64,000 nt of DNA from Ottelia alismoides (Eukaryota; Streptophyta; Magnoliopsida; Alismatales; Hydrocharitaceae): positions 282,866 through 346,865 of the forward strand of contig JAZKJV010009325.1 in assembly GCA_037367405.1 (NCBI GenBank), in the 5' to 3' direction. The notes below the pieces were generated by a model that saw nothing but the letters and a program-made list of their open reading frames with translations, had not been told where the DNA came from and did no database searches. Below, piece by piece: positions 1 to 11,300 of the stretch (positions are counted from its first letter, which is position 1; the number at the start of each line of letters is the position of its first letter). The translations under genes were made by a program, and so were the position numbers.

Positions 1-302
1 ATTGGCTTACATGTTATTGAATTGGATTAGTTTAGCTTTATTAGAATTGAATCATATTTATATTTTTAGATTCAGTAATTTATGGACTGAGTCAGACCAA
101 TATATTAACACACATACACACTCATGACTTTTTTCGTACACAATATGTCATTTAATTTAATCATTTGAAATATTACAATTTTTAATTTTAAAAAAAATGA
201 AAAATAAGGAGAAAATACGAAGTCGATAACTCTCTTTCACAATTCACTTTACTCCTTAATAAATTATAACTTTAAGTGTTGTTTAAGAGGCATATGTGTT
301 AT

Positions 303-685
303 CATATCTCTATCCGTATTAAAATACGAATAGGGATGGATATTGACGAACATTAAAACTATGTAATCATATTTTGAAAAAACAGATACGGTTACGAAGT
401 GAATACTGATCACATATGAGTAATATTAAAAATTCTACGTATAATTAGCTTAAATAATATGTAATGGATGGAATACACATGATATAAAAATACTAAATGT
501 GCTAATTTCATTAAAATTATACCAAATATAGTGAAAGAATGTACACATTTATGTTATATATGATTAAATATAAATCAACAACTATATTTATATACGAAAA
601 TTGGTATACATATACGGTTGTTTGAGGATATCAAAATGATATCCATATCCATATATATTTTAAAACGGATGTAGATACATGTGCC
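303..685. mobile_element. Possible inverted-repeat miniature element
   Basis: A block starting near 'ctatccgtattaaaatacg' is matched in reverse orientation by sequence around 645-680 (a 'ggatgtag' end next to 'ttttaaaa'), giving imperfect inverted ends of about 40 bases around an AT-rich middle. A similar composition (repeated 'tatccg' and 'gaatatg' words on opposite strands) recurs at 5,190-5,440, so a low-copy miniature family is plausible. No convincing target duplication was found. It could also be chance similarity in AT-rich DNA. Confidence 0.35.
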
Positions 686-737
686 ATTTTGGTATTCATC
701 GCTTAAAAGATGGTTGACATATAGATGTAAAATAAAG

Positions 738-999
738 AGGAAATTATACAAAAACATCTGAACTATACACGCAGATTTCAATATCATTCCTTGTCTTTAA
801 AAAGTAACAATGTGCCACTTTCCAGTATTCTCTCAATGTGATTTTAAGCTGTTATTATTTAAGTTTATGAGACAAAACAATCAACTAAATTGCAATAGTC
901 AGGGGTTTTTAAACAATAATAACCGCATTGTTACCTTTTAAATTTTAAATGCAACATTAAAATCGGGTGTATAATTCATGAACTTTTGTGTAATTTACT
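738..999. mobile_element. Non-autonomous TIR element, copy 1 (second copy at 36,502)
   Basis: The left end 'gaggaaattatacaaaaaca' pairs with the right end 'cttttgtgtaatttact', giving inverted ends of about 40 bases. The same ends and the internal words 'aaaaagtaacaatgtg' and 'ctcaatg' occur in the copy at 36,502-36,778, which has a clearer flanking duplication. No coding capacity is present. The superfamily (hAT or Mutator) is inferred only from the second copy. Confidence 0.6.
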
Positions 1000-1654
1000 A
1001 AAAAAATAAATACTAGTGACATCTATATTTTAATTGGTGATGTAGATTTTTTGTTTTGGCCCACGGAAATAGATTTGGTCAAATAAGTCAGATCCCAACC
1101 AACCCAAATTCTTGATGGAAATCGTTGTTATGACATTCACATATAGTCAATGGTCAACTATAGATGACGTTGATTTTTCGAGCTTTTTTAAATGAGAGTA
1201 TTTCTATCAAAAATAAATAATTAAGCAACAATGTTCCCAGAAGGCTATCATTCATCATATAATAAATAAGAGATACACTTTACTAATTTTTCTACGGTGA
1301 CACAGTTAAATCGATCCAACGTTAGTGATGAAATATATAAATATCCACTCACCATATTCAAAATATTATCAAATAAGGTAATTATATTCGAATAATAATC
1401 GAATACAAATCAAATATAAATATTTGTTATAGAAAAAACTTCAGAATGCATATACGGACATGATAAGAGAAAAAAATCAGCATTTAGATAAAAATGTTCA
1501 CATACAAAATAGAATTATTATGATATGTGTATGTATGTTAATGATATTTATTATATTAATAACTAATAATCTAATATTATTTTCCTTTCATCCTAATCCA
1601 TACATCCTCTCGACCTTCCACGGCCACTACTCTACTTTTCCTCGAGAACTTTAA

Positions 1655-1790
1655 GGGTTCGTTTGGTTGCAGGGTTGGACATGGTTGGGTACTATTCACT
1701 GGGCTAGGTGAATAGTAAACTGTGAGGAGGGAGTACCCCTGTGAATAGTATCCAACCCAACCATGTCCAACCCTGCAACCAAACAAACCC
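1655..1790. mobile_element. Tourist-like miniature element (136 bp)
   Basis: The ends are inverted repeats: left 'gggttcgtttggttgcaggg', right 'ccctgcaaccaaacaaaccc'. About 45 bases pair in total, including 'gaatagta' on the right. The element is flanked by the trinucleotide TAA on both sides (1,652-1,654 and 1,791-1,793). A TAA duplication with a GGG...GTTTGGTT end is typical of PIF/Harbinger (Tourist) miniature elements, which depend on a transposase encoded elsewhere. No coding sequence is present. Reading frames predicted across it are artefacts. Confidence 0.85.
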
Positions 1791-1887
1791 TAATGGAATC
1801 ATAACAGTATAGGTCTCATGTTGGTACTCTCGAAGATTGCAATAGCACATTTCTCATGTGAGTGAAACCTCTCAGTATATGTGTGTG

Positions 1888-1960
1888 CTCGCGCGCTCAC
1901 ACACACGTGTGTAGACATATATGTGTGTATATATGTATACATGTGAGTGTAAATGGGCAC
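1888..1960. repeat. Mixed CA/TG/TA microsatellite
   Basis: A run of alternating purine-pyrimidine words (gtgtgtgctcgcgcgctc, acacacac, gtgtgt, then tatatgtgtg) with no longer unit. Alternating tracts like this can adopt left-handed or cruciform structure, but no function is implied. Confidence 0.7.
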
Positions 1961-2005
1961 ATACAGCTCTGTGTGCTCACTAAGTTGAAAATGATGAATC
2001 CCTAA

Positions 2006-2193
2006 GCTCGTTTGGTAATCGGGTTATCCTAGGGTAATCCGGTTTACCCTTCTCTGTTCTTGGTTGGAATTCCAACAAAAGTCATAGTGACATCACATCA
2101 CATTCTTTATTCCAACCCTCATAACCATCCCAAACAGCTATTATTCACATCAGGTTACCCCAACCCATCCCAATCCATCAACCAAACAGACCC
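2006..2193. mobile_element. Tourist-like miniature element, family B, diverged copy
   Basis: It begins after TAA with 'gctcgtttggtaatcgggtt' and ends in 'aaccaaacagaccc'. Read in reverse complement, the element at 49,374-49,585 matches it along its length, including 'gacatcacatcacattc' and 'ccaaacagcta'. The two are therefore members of one family in opposite orientations. The TAA duplication is visible only on the left. Confidence 0.7.
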
Positions 2194-2440
2194 TGGTTTG
2201 AATTCATCATGCACTAATAAACAATCAACAACTCTTGTGAAATGAAATATGCATCACTTGATGGATGAGTTACAAAACTTCAAATGACCCAAAGTTTTAA
2301 TAGGGTATTTATTCTATAATATGAATTGAGATCACCTGATTTAATTTTTATTTTAATTGAAAAAATAAAGTATTTTAGCAATGGACATACACAATGTGTG
2401 TCGATGAGCACATCTCTCTCTATATATATGCGTGTGTGTG

Positions 2441-4389
2441 ATTTTTATCCAATGATCTCTGTTCCTATCAGGGTTTAAATAACTGGATCGGACCGACCGG
2501 TCAGACCGGTTGGACCGCGAACCGGCTCCGACCCGGTCGGTTCAGCCGGTTTTGTGTAATTAATTTCAAAAAAATAAAAATAAAAAATCGGGTCGGACCG
2601 GTGGTCAGACCAGTTTGACCCGGATTGACCCAATTTTGATGGTTTGGTAAAATTTTCAAAAATAAAGGTTAAACAATGAATTAATGAGATTTTTATCACT
2701 TGCACCCTTCTTAACTTCTACAATATAAGTTATGTCGCTCTCTTTTTTGGAATATACGTTTGCCAATACTTTTTTAGAGTAATTTTCTAGAAGCAAATAT
2801 AAATAAATAATTACAATATTATATTTATATATAATTCTAGGAAATGTGACTAACTTTTATAGAGTTTTACTTGAAATACATAATTATGTTATTCTATTGA
2901 AAGATTGGATATTTTAAATGTCTATTTCATTGATACATACATATATATATATATATATCCGATTTTATACGTTTAAAAAACCGGTTCGACCGGTCTGACC
3001 ATTAAATTAAGCCCGATCCGGTTTTTTCTGAGTAGATAGGAATGATGACATCATGCTGACATCATCATCGGTCCGACCGGTTTGGACCGACGATCCGAGC
3101 CGATTGGACCAAACCGAAGACCAACCGTTTCAATGTCCGGTCCGGTTTTTAAAACCTTAGTTCCTATTAACATTTCGGTGAGCACCAATTCCGAGCCATA
3201 CACGTGTATTACCAATTGAGTGGTTACCTATTTCTGGATGACGTTTTTGGAAGGAGATTAATATGTAAGACGATTTAACAAAAGTATTATTCCAAATATA
3301 TCGCGTCCTTAAAAAAGAAAGAACATTTTGGAAAGAAAATGTTCAAATCGATGATTTATTGCAGAAAATCGATATCCAAATACTCAGGTTAGTAATATGT
3401 ATACAAAGGTAAGTAAATGGTTGTTACGAGATCAGTAATAAATAAACAATGGTCAATAATTTACATTCATTTTATTATATGGTAGCGGAATTCATTAATA
3501 TATACATACTGGTCAAGTAAATGCTTATTGTGAAGTTAGTAAAGCCATAAAAAATGATTAGTAATTTTCATATGTATTATTATTTTGAACATAATTCAGT
3601 AATTTATGAACGATACTCAAGTAATATACATATAATTCTTAAGTAAATTGTTTTTATGTGTTCAGTAAGATATATATATCTATGTCATATATCACAAGTT
3701 CAGTAATATGTGTAAGATTCTCAAGTAGTGGCTATTATGAGAGCAATAATAACAAAGTAATGGTCAGTAAGGAATGAACATTGCTCAAATAAGAAAGTAA
3801 CATATAGTCGGTAAATATATTCTCCTTCTATATGATTAATATGGAAATAATACTTTGAAAAAGAAGTTACTAAACACATGCACATAAAGAAAGATGAATT
3901 AGTGAAATTAATGTAATGCTTCGTTGACGAAAAAGGAAAAATATTATAGAAATGAATCGAATGCGCATTACATACGTAATGGTATTACTAACTATTCGTT
4001 ATGTTATTACCGATCTCACAACACATATTTACTTGAACATTGTATACTATTTACTAAATTCTGTACAAGGTAATAATTTTAGCGTAAATTACCGATCATT
4101 ATCTTGATAGTACCGATCTTACAAAAATCATTTACTTGACCAAAGTCTATTTATTATTGTCATAGCGTTTCGATCTTAATCATCTGCACGAAAACATTTA
4201 TTTGAAGTGTTTCTTTCCAAAACCATCTTCCCTTTTTTAAGGACGATGCATAATAAGAATTATAATAATTATTAAATACGTGATAGCCTATAATTAGAAA
4301 TATAATTATTGCTAATACATGTATATGACCTAGAATTGATGCTCATCGAAATGTTAATGGACATAGTGCCCTCTAGATAAGTCCCCTAC
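2441..4389. mobile_element. AT-rich TIR element, split by a Mutator-like insertion
   Basis: The right end, read in reverse, gives 'gtaggggacttatctagagg' followed by 'attaacatttcgatgagcat'. The left end gives 'tttttatccaatgatctctg', then, after the insertion at 2,471-3,159, 'attaacatttcggtgagcac'. A second pair of inverted blocks lies further in ('gtccttaaaaaagaaagaac' near 3,305 against its reverse near 4,220-4,250). The outer end resembles the end of the fold-back element at 6,826 and possibly 'gggaaattatctgagg' at 23,401. The interior (3,360-4,200) is not coding and repeats CAGTAA or AAGTAAA words every 20-60 bases. Confidence 0.55.
2471..3159. mobile_element. Mutator-like non-autonomous element (689 bp) inside another element
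   Basis: The ends are rich in GGACCGG and CCGGTC words: left 'gggtttaaataactggatcg', right 'ccggtttttaaaacctta', forming inverted ends with subterminal palindromic 'gaccggtc' words. The flanks are 'gttcctatca' (2,461-2,470) and 'gttcctatta' (3,160-3,169), a 10-base duplication with one mismatch, the size expected for Mutator-like insertions. Inside, near 2,692, 'tttttatcacttgcaccctt' resembles the end of the element at 30,425, so a further old fragment may be nested. No open coding region is present. Confidence 0.75.
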
Positions 4390-4734
4390 ATTGGTCTATG
4401 CCATTTAGTGATGAACAGTCATATTCCAAGATTGAAATCTCTAAAAAGTATGAACCTTATTCATAAAGTAGAAAAATAAAATTGGAAATCATAATCATTT
4501 TTAAAAATAGGATACGTTTATGGTTATTGATGATTGTCACCTATTTTTGTAATTTGATTAGAATTTGATCATCCGTAGAGCAGAAGCCGGTCATTTTAAA
4601 GAATGTTTCATCATATTCTAATCTTCGATTTGAGTTTGAAATGAATGGATGATTTGTAATTGGATTTAGATCATGAGAAGATCAACTCCGAAGGAATGAT
4701 GATGGATGATTTGGATCATGAGAAAATGATCTTA

Positions 4735-5180
4735 GAAAATATAATCAATAAGATTGAGTGAAGCATCAATAACATGTAACAAAACACATGACTAGTAACT
4801 TAGGTGTTGCTATCAGTAACACTCAACGCATTATAAACATAAGTAAATAAGGGGTGATTCGATATTAATCCAAAATAGAGAATACAATCAGTAAGATTGA
4901 GAGAAGCATCAGTAACCCTAACAAATTATAAATAAAAAGGGTAATGGGATTAGTATCTCGGAATAAATATAAAAAAATGAAAGATCGGTAACTCACGTGT
5001 TCCGATCAGATACACTCGATGCATTGCAAGTAATTAACTAGTTTACATAAGTGCATAAGGGGTTACTCGATAGTAATTCGAAATAGAGAATAAAATCAGT
5101 AAGATTGAAAGATGTGTCAGTAATCCCTAATAAACCGTCAGTAAAAAAGGCAATGAAATCGGTAACTTAGAATACTTATC
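4735..5180. repeat. Irregular tandem array with AGTAA motifs
   Basis: The segment 'aatcagtaagattga' followed by 'catcagtaac' recurs in degenerate form near 4,743, 4,886 and 5,094, so spacing is about 143 and then 208 bases. Other shared pieces are 'ataaggggt' with 'actcgata' and 'aatagagaata'. Short AGTAA or GGTAAC words are scattered through each unit. No coding potential is seen. The region 4,390-4,735 just before it shows only single-copy AT-rich DNA with 'atgatggatgattt' duplicated locally. Confidence 0.6.
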
Positions 5181-5844
5181 CGATCTTATTTTTCAAATCT
5201 TTAGCAAAATTTGTATTCCCATTGTATTTTCATCCGATAGTATTTTATCCGATCTTATTTGGATTCGTATTTGTATTCGCACTTTAGTCTCAGCATATTT
5301 ATATTTGATGAATATTCCATCCAAATTTGTATGTGATTGTGGAAGGTTAAAACTTCCCGATCCATACGATTTATATATGATCCATATTAGATATAGATAG
5401 AGCGAATATGAATATGGAAATATCAATATCCAATATTGTTTTCATTACTACTGGTACTGTTCTTATTTTAGTACGGTTGACGGTCAAATGTTTCCTAATC
5501 TTAGTACATTCAGATCCTATTTGGATGAATATGCCATCCATTTTAGTTCGAGATATAGGGAGTTTAATAAGTGATTACATCGTTAATTATATATTTTTAT
5601 CTAAATCCAAAACAATGGTGGGTTCATTTTCCTTCTCAGACCCAATTGAGGCCCAAGCCAATAACTTACAGCCCACGTGACAAGTCGGATCGCATAGCCG
5701 TCTCCACCTCGGGGGACCGCACCACTTTTCCACGTCCCTTTCCACTCGCTCAAATAATTAGGATTAATTTCATCCATGCCCCTAACAAATATTCGAATTT
5801 ACATGAACTACGAGTTGCCATAAAGAGTCGGGACCCAATAGTTA
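5181..5844. other. AT-rich intergenic stretch, no gene seen
   Basis: From 5,190 to 5,440 the sequence has repeated 'tatccg' and 'gaatatg' words that may be a decayed miniature element related to 303-685. The rest (5,440-5,844) includes a short GC-richer part around 5,680-5,750 but no exon-like reading frame with a recognisable product. Confidence 0.4.
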
Positions 5845-6123
5845 GAGTGTGTTTGGTTTATGGATTATCCGGAGGAGGAGGATAACATGTTTTTGTGTGT
5901 TTGGTATTTGATTGGTAGGTTTAGAGTTGGATGGATTTGTGTGATGCAATTGTATTGAAATTTTAAAAAGCAGGTAGTTATTATAATATTATTGTATTGA
6001 AATTTGAAAAAGTAAGTTGTTGTTGTGATGTGATTACATTGGAGTTCGAAAAGAATGAGTATAAGTTGACTATTTTGGTTAGATGATATGATGGTATAAA
6101 TATATATATATATATATATATAT

Positions 6124-6507
6124 GAGTTTAGTGGGACTGCCCCTGGTGGGGCAGCCAACATGGCTACCCCCGTCATTTTTGGCAATTTTTTATTTTTTTT
6201 TGAAAAATATCGTCATGTATATTCATCCCTATATCCTTCTTATATGCCATTCGAATTTCGTCAGAAACAGAGACTCCTACGGCCTCCATCCAGACAGTCA
6301 TTTTTAACGGTAACATGATTTTTTAAATCGACACCATCTCGATGGAGATCGTAGGAGTCTCTGTCTCTGACGAAATTTGAATGGCATATAGGAGGAATAT
6401 AGCTATGAATACACATGGCGATATTTTTCAAAAAAAAGATAAAAAAATATCGAAAACGACGCGGGGGTAGCCATTGTTGGCTGCCCCAAGGGGACAACCC
6501 CGTTAAA

Positions 6508-6510
<3 letters not shown>
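6124..6510. mobile_element. Fold-back element family A, copy 1 (387 bp)
   Basis: The two halves are near-perfect inverted repeats over about 170 bases each. Left arm: 'gagtttagtgggactgcccc', then 'ggctaccccc', then 'catatgccattcg'-like sequence and 'cagaaacagagactcctac'. The right arm is the reverse complement of these. The spacer is only about 45 bases, so a transcript from either strand would fold into a long hairpin. It sits between a (TA)n tract on the left and (TC)9(TA)n on the right. Related copies are at 38,665, 39,310, 52,699 and 52,995 (half). Confidence 0.85.

Positions 6511-6545
<35 letters not shown>
6506..6545. repeat. (TC)n-(TA)n microsatellite
   Basis: Nine or ten TC units followed directly by about nine TA units, joining two fold-back elements. 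A matching (TA)n tract of about 12 units lies at 6,098-6,122 on the other side of the first fold-back element, so the element may have inserted into a TA microsatellite. Confidence 0.85.
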
Positions 6546-6550
6546 GATTT

Positions 6551-6823
6551 CTTTCAAATAGGACGCAATCCTTCCTAAGTTAAGGAAGGCCAACCCCTTT
6601 TTTGTATAAAATAGGATGACTTTAGTAGAATACATATATAGTTTTGTATTATAATGTGCAATTTTTATGTTTGTGTTATAATGAGCAGTTTTGTATGCGG
6701 CTTTTTATTTATAACGTGCACCTATAATACAAACTGTATACGTATTCTACTAAAGTACTCGTGTTTTATACAAAAAAGGGCCAGCCTTCCTGAACTCAGG
6801 AAGGACTGCATCCTATTTGAAAG
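6551..6823. mobile_element. Fold-back element family B (273 bp)
   Basis: The left arm begins 'ctttcaaataggacgcaatc', then 'cttcctaagttaaggaagg' and 'ttttttgtataaaata'. The right arm is its reverse complement, ending 'ctgcatcctatttgaaag', with inner arms continuing into 'gaatac' on both sides (about 100 bases each). It contains a nested small palindrome, 'ccttcctaagttaaggaagg', in the left arm and a matching one in the right. No coding potential. Confidence 0.85.
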
Positions 6824-6825
6824 GC

Positions 6826-7227
6826 TATAGGGAAATTATCCAATGAGCTCTGTGCCCATTTGAGATGAGATGAGCCCACTCATTTTTACCATTATTTCCT
6901 ATCTTTTTGAGCTTAATAGGTATTTGTTTACAAGTGTTATATCATATTCTTACCATTAGTAACTATTTCAGGAAAACACCTTAAATTCATACAAAATGAT
7001 TGTATTATTGTTTGTATTACTAGTCTCATTTTTATTCTTACTAATGACCATTTCTTGTAAATCTAAGATTTTCTTTATATGAAAATAGTTAATAATAGTA
7101 AGAATATAATATAACAACTGTAAATAAATAGGCATTGAACTCAAAATGATGGAAAATATTGGTAAAATATGAGTGGACTCATCTCATCTCAAATGGGCAC
7201 AAGGCCCATTGGATAAGTCCCCTATAT
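6826..7227. mobile_element. Fold-back element family C-type TIR (about 400 bp)
   Basis: The left arm 'tatagggaaattatccaatg', then 'tgcccatttgagatgagatg', pairs with the right arm 'catctcatctcaaatgggca', then 'cccattggataagtcccc'. The inner arms contain 'actatt'/'aatagt' and 'taagaatat' matches, so much of the element is self-complementary. Its outer end resembles the ends of the element at 2,441-4,389. It lies directly beside family B with almost no spacer. Confidence 0.8.
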
Positions 7228-7325
7228 ATATTGATGGAAAGAGAGTGGACCCACTACGGGGGTAGAAATATGAGGTTTGAGGATAACCCGTCCAAAGTGG
7301 AGGATAACCCCAACCGAACGGGGCC

Positions 7326-8387
7326 AATGTTTCATCCATGCCCATAAAAAAAACTGAGATGGTATATCTATACAAAAAAGCAAGATTTGCTTATAGTTGT
7401 GCGCCCTTTGAGACATTACAATTACAATTATACCCCTATTATTATTTGCAATAACACTTGCATCCCCTTATTCATACAAAATTCACAATTTTAGCTTTCC
7501 ATTGAGGTAAATTAGGGACACATGTGTAACAACAAAAGGACAACACTGTCATTGTTTAATATTACACTTATGTGGCATAAGTGTTATTACAAAAAAATAG
7601 AAGTATAGCTATAATTGCATAATCTCAAAGAAGCACAAATATAAAATTCCTAAAATTAAAGGTAACACATCATCAATCATATCAGAAACATGCACCACAT
7701 AGAAGCAACCCTTCAGATTTTGCATGCATTTAGTGTAATATCTCATCGCTAGTGATGCACTCCACATCAAGATAACAGATATATTGGTATTTTTATTCAA
7801 ACTTTGAATGCTAGATAATCTCAAAGAAAGTGAAAATCAGGTATTCATAAATATAAATTTTAAAAATAAAACAAAACTCATTACTTGCATTCGATACCTC
7901 AGCAATAAATCTTTAAAATTCATATATCCACTCTTTTAGTCAAAAGATTTGATTCATTTGAAGGTGTTAATTTAGAAGTTTGATTGGGGTTATGATGCAA
8001 ATACAAAGGTCACAATAGAAATATAAACAATAGGAATAGGAAGTACAAAAGTTGTAGTAATCTATAGGGGAATAGATGCAAAAACCCAATAAACAAAATC
8101 TCCTCCCGATCAAACCGTCCATGCCATCCCTCCCTCGAATCCAATGGTCCTCATCGAGTCCTTACGGGTATAGGGTTTATAAGCCCCCACTTCTCCGATG
8201 TCACCCCTCCAATAATAATCGCAATCATCAAAATAGAACAGAGGAGAACGCGGAGATATCGAAACAACGCTCTCACATCACCACGCACCTCCGACCTCGG
8301 AACTCCGCCGCCCACTCCCCCTTAGAGCGCCGGCGTAGGTCGCAGGGACCCTCAGATCCGGGCGTTTACCGGCTGATAGAGCCACGG
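7326..8387 (+). promoter_or_regulatory. Upstream region and probable 5' leader of the UBP23-like gene
   Basis: About 7,330-8,050 is AT-rich with no gene seen. From about 8,080 the base composition becomes GC-richer and remains so into the first coding exon. The frame used by exon 1 is open upstream to an ATG at 8,076, but that extension is low-complexity and unlike the protease family, so it is more likely leader. I could not place a TATA box or a transcription start with confidence. Confidence 0.4.
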
Positions 8388-11300
8388 ATGGCGGCGGCTG
8401 GCGCCGGGGAGGCGCTGTTCCAGAGGAGGATCGAGTTCCACCCGGCGAGGAGGAGCGACGGCGCGCCCGGCGGAATTGGCGGCGCGGGATGGAACGTGGA
8501 GACGCTGAACCCTACCGAGGAGGCGCCGTGGCCGCACAGGAAGAAGAACGAGTTTTGGGAAGGGAGGGAGAAGGAGCGGGAGAGGGAGAAGGGAGCGGAT
8601 CCGGAGCTCTGCTTCAGTATCAAGTTCCAGAAGATCGTAAGTCTCTCTTGGCGGAGGAAAGCTGGGATTTTGCGTGTTTGGATTGCTGCGATGGTGGTTT
8701 GTTACATATGGTTGTTTTGTAAGTCGTAGGGTGTTCAGATGGTTGTTTCCGTGGGCTTGAGTTTGTGTTGCGTGGCGAAAGTGGCGTTTGGCGGTGGAAA
8801 GCTTGGATTTTGGCGGTAGTTTTCGCTTCGTGTCTGATTTGAAGACGATGCCTCGATATTTTGAACTGCTTGATCGAGTAGATTAGCGTGGAGAGTATAG
8901 TTGAGGTGTTGAATAGATTATATGATGACCTTTTTTATTGTTATTGTTTTTGTTATTATATCACCAATTTTTTGTTCAGTTGCGTGGGCGGAATGCTTCG
9001 CCCCTTATATTAGATATGATCAAATGTCAAATGTAAACTTTCTGGAAGATCTAGTTATAAGGATTATATGGAATGAAAAGGGTGGGTTTTAGCATCGATG
9101 CTCATAACTGATTAGCCAAGAAGTATAAACACCCTTTGAAGTTTACAGCTATTGTTCGTTGTTATGGCTTGCAACAACAATACCATTAGATTCTGTGCAT
9201 AATTGGTACAACTCCATGATACACACAACATACTTAGATAGCAAGAGGCTAATTGAATTTCTATTTCTCTGTGTTATCTGTATTTTGGGTGTCTCTGCTT
9301 GATCCTTAGATGGTCTGTCCTTTTATTTCCATTCTTTGTTGGTTGAATGTTGCTAATGCTTATCAGGTGAGAAGATGCTTGATTGGTATTTGAGTTTGGT
9401 TATTTATCCTTTTTTTGTACTGTAGGGTGCTGGATTGGCGAATCTTGGCAATACTTGCTATTTGAACTCTGTTCTCCAGTGTTTAACGTATACGGAACCT
9501 TTCGCTGCATATTTGCAAAGTGGGATGCACAAGTCTTCTTGTAAGTGGTCATTTGTTGGTTTTGTTTGTCATTGCATGGTGTAATTGTTGATGGCTGTTT
9601 TGTATACACATCCGAATCTTGAGAGTACAAGTTGAAGATATTATCTAATGCTGCGATAAATTTGAAAAAACACCTTGTCTAGTTGTCTTGTTATTAATAT
9701 CAATCGTCAATCGACACATACCATTAAACCAGAAAGTAATAGAATGTTTGGATGGGAACTAGAAAAAGGGCATTGTTGGATTCATATCAAGTTTAGACTT
9801 TAAGCAATGGAATGCTTCCAAACATTTGGGAGTCTATATTCATATGTGGAAGATGCGTACTCCCGTATTTTCCTACACCATCAACTTCTGCCATGGTCTA
9901 CCTCAAAGGTCCACGCACCAACGTGGAGTAGATTTGTATGGATATAATGTATTGTCCATCGCTTGCCATTGCTACTTCTTGCCCAACAATGGAGATTTTT
10001 TCCATACAATAGCTCGTATTTGCAACATGATGAATCTTCCCATGATAACCTCAACGCATCATGCAAGTTGTTCGTTTGCATACTTCTGCAGCACTGATGC
10101 ACCCATGAAGACTACATGCTAATGCAATAATGCATCTTCAGGCGGCCGCATATGCGGCCGCATATGCGTAGTCGGGCACTGGACCGAACCGCATATCCAG
10201 TATTCGATCAATATGCGGTTTGGGCGAGTATGCGGCCGAGTAAACCGCATATGCGGCCGCATACTCGACCGCCTTTTGTATAGAGCCCTTTCATACATGC
10301 TTTATCTTTTAGTTGCCAGAACTGGTAGCTAGTGCTATTGCAGTAAAAAATAAATTTTACTCATTGTTTATTCGAAAAGATTTTATGTTGTTTGTAAAAA
10401 ATAAATTTTCATTTTTTTAAAATAAATGTTATTAATTGTTTATTAGAAAATATTTTTATGTTGTTATTTGTAAAAAATAAATTTTCATTTTTTATTTAAA
10501 TAGAAGATTTTTATTTAATTTCTATGAATCTCGTTTCACGCATTTATTTAGTTTATATTCAATATATTTTTATTTTAGAATCAAATACATCTTCTTTTGT
10601 GAAAATATATCTATGAGTTGTTTGCTTTCTTCAGTCAATACTTTTCTCAATTGGTTAAGAAATTTTGTAATAGAAAATTATGTTAAATCCCCCTAGCTAG
10701 CTGCCACCTCGTTAATGCTAGATAAAAGGGAATTCAGTTATTTCATCAATTGAAATATATTGATTAACAATCCAATTTTCATTTAGTTAATTCCCGTAGA
10801 AACATAACAAATGTTTCTATGATTTATTATTGTTATATCTCAAATATTTTTTCTTATATTTTCATTCCTATAGTAAGTATGCCAACAAATTTCACTTTTA
10901 TTTTTTTTATGATTCACTCTTTTATCTAAAATGGCCATTTTTTAAAAGCTTTCTCTGAAATCATATCGTACTAAAAATTCGATGCATATATTTCATCTAT
11001 TGTTATTTTTTCGAAACATAAATCTCTAATATTTGAATTCAATTTATTACTTTAATTATTTTTAAATTAAAATAATACAAACCGCATAATCCGCATATAC
11101 TTCCGCATATCCGCTTACTCGCTTCAGACCGCCTGACCGAACGAATACCGCTTACCGACTTTCTGAACCTTGATCTTCACGCACACGATGTCTCCTGCCA
11201 TCCTTGATTATGATCATCTATGGGCAACCGTGTGCGTCTATTGCAAATGCTCCTTGTGCTACGCCCATACTTGCACCCTTATTTGTTAAAAGTTGCGGAC

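Larger units (their letters stand above)
5845..7325. mobile_element. Tourist-like family C element, split by a stack of insertions
   Basis: The left part (5,845-6,100) starts after TTA with 'gagtgtgtttggttt' and follows the intact family copy at 49,589-49,976 through 'atgatatgatggtata'. The right part (about 7,245-7,325) resumes with 'gtggacccac' and ends 'ccgaacggggcc', matching the right end of the intact copy. Between the parts lie a (TA)n tract and three separate inverted-repeat elements. The middle of the family (about 50 bases) is missing here. No coding sequence is present. Confidence 0.75.

Noticed and set aside
4735..5180. Spaced repeats considered as a CRISPR-like array
   Set aside because: The units are irregular (about 143 and 208 bases) and diverged, and the host is a plant.
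8076..8387. Upstream in-frame ATG giving a 104-residue extension of the UBP23-like protein
   Set aside because: The extension is low-complexity and unlike the family, and the GC-rich MAAAGAGE start at 8,388 fits a normal N-terminus. Transcript data could overturn this.
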